Origin: Enterobacterales bacterium
GTDB taxonomy: Bacteria; Pseudomonadota; Gammaproteobacteria; Enterobacterales; Enterobacteriaceae
NCBI GenBank assembly: GCA_015654925.1
Contig: JAATFX010000066.1
Coordinates: 1 to 37,748, forward strand
DNA length: 37,748 bases
Direction: 5' to 3'
The position numbers and the translations under genes are program-made. The stretch's first letter is position 1; each line of letters opens with the position of its first letter. This document shows, piece after piece, positions 37,673 through 37,748 of the stretch. The notes under the pieces were generated by a model. It did no database searches. It was not told the DNA's origin and saw nothing but the letters and a program-made list of their open reading frames with translations.

Positions 37673-37748
37673 GGCGGACTCCAATCGAACAAGATCAACA
37701 AAAGAAAAGAAACAAAACTGTATGATTCAGGATCATCTTTTTGACACA

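Noticed and set aside
37673..37748. DnaA boxes or oriC at the right edge
   Set aside because: Only 76 bases are visible. Two GATC sites occur but no convincing TTATNCACA box, and in enterics oriC usually lies tens of kilobases away.

Overview
The window comes from a chromosome of the order Enterobacterales. Its right end carries dnaA-dnaN-recF-gyrB in the classical order, with proteins that look near-identical to the enteric versions. yidA, dgoRKA/dgoD, and ibpB-ibpA next to yidQ also lie in the relative order I remember from E. coli. Coding density is high and GC is moderately high. No tRNA, rRNA, CRISPR array, insertion sequence or phage gene was seen. The genus cannot be fixed from sequence alone; a non-Escherichia enteric (Sodalis/Brenneria/Pectobacterium-like) is a guess.

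Layout, left to right. (1) 1-3474, plus strand: a probable 2-ketogluconate (ketoaldonate) module of a KguE-like TIM-barrel isomerase, a KguT-like ACS-family MFS importer and a GhrB/KguD-type reductase. Two copies of a PtxS-like LacI-family operator flank the first gene. (2) 3514-5130: a small P-loop kinase-like protein divergent from an AI-2E-family membrane protein. (3) 5143-10777, minus strand: a complete Dpp/Opp-type peptide ABC transporter, divergent from avtA (10970-12229). (4) 12301-13991: the heat-shock pair ibpA-ibpB with a sigma32 promoter and a candidate ROSE thermometer, divergent from the lipoprotein gene yidQ. (5) 14054-20959, minus strand: an unassigned carbohydrate operon of FGGY kinase, fucose-isomerase-fold protein, DapA-family lyase and MHS transporter, followed by a LacI/FruR-type regulator. 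Matching 20-bp operators lie before the kinase and before the regulator. (6) 21169-28163, minus strand: the D-galactonate (dgo) regulon, split into dgoR-dgoK-dgoA, a gluconate-5-dehydrogenase-like SDR with its own promoter and terminator, and dgoD-MFS transporter-2-hydroxyacid dehydrogenase. The same double DgoR operator stands before dgoR and before dgoD. (7) 28332-30551: a UxuR/ExuR-like GntR regulator divergent from uxuA, with a perfect inverted repeat between them. (8) 30635 to the end: yidA, then gyrB, recF, dnaN and dnaA, all on the minus strand.

The common theme from 1 to 30.5 kb is uptake and breakdown of sugar acids: ketogluconate, galactonate and mannonate. Each route has its own importer and its own specific repressor. 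The FGGY/isomerase/DapA/MHS operon lies between the conserved dgo and yidQ-ibp landmarks and is the best candidate for an undescribed pathway. The second is the DgoR-linked expansion of the galactonate regulon with two extra keto-acid reductases.
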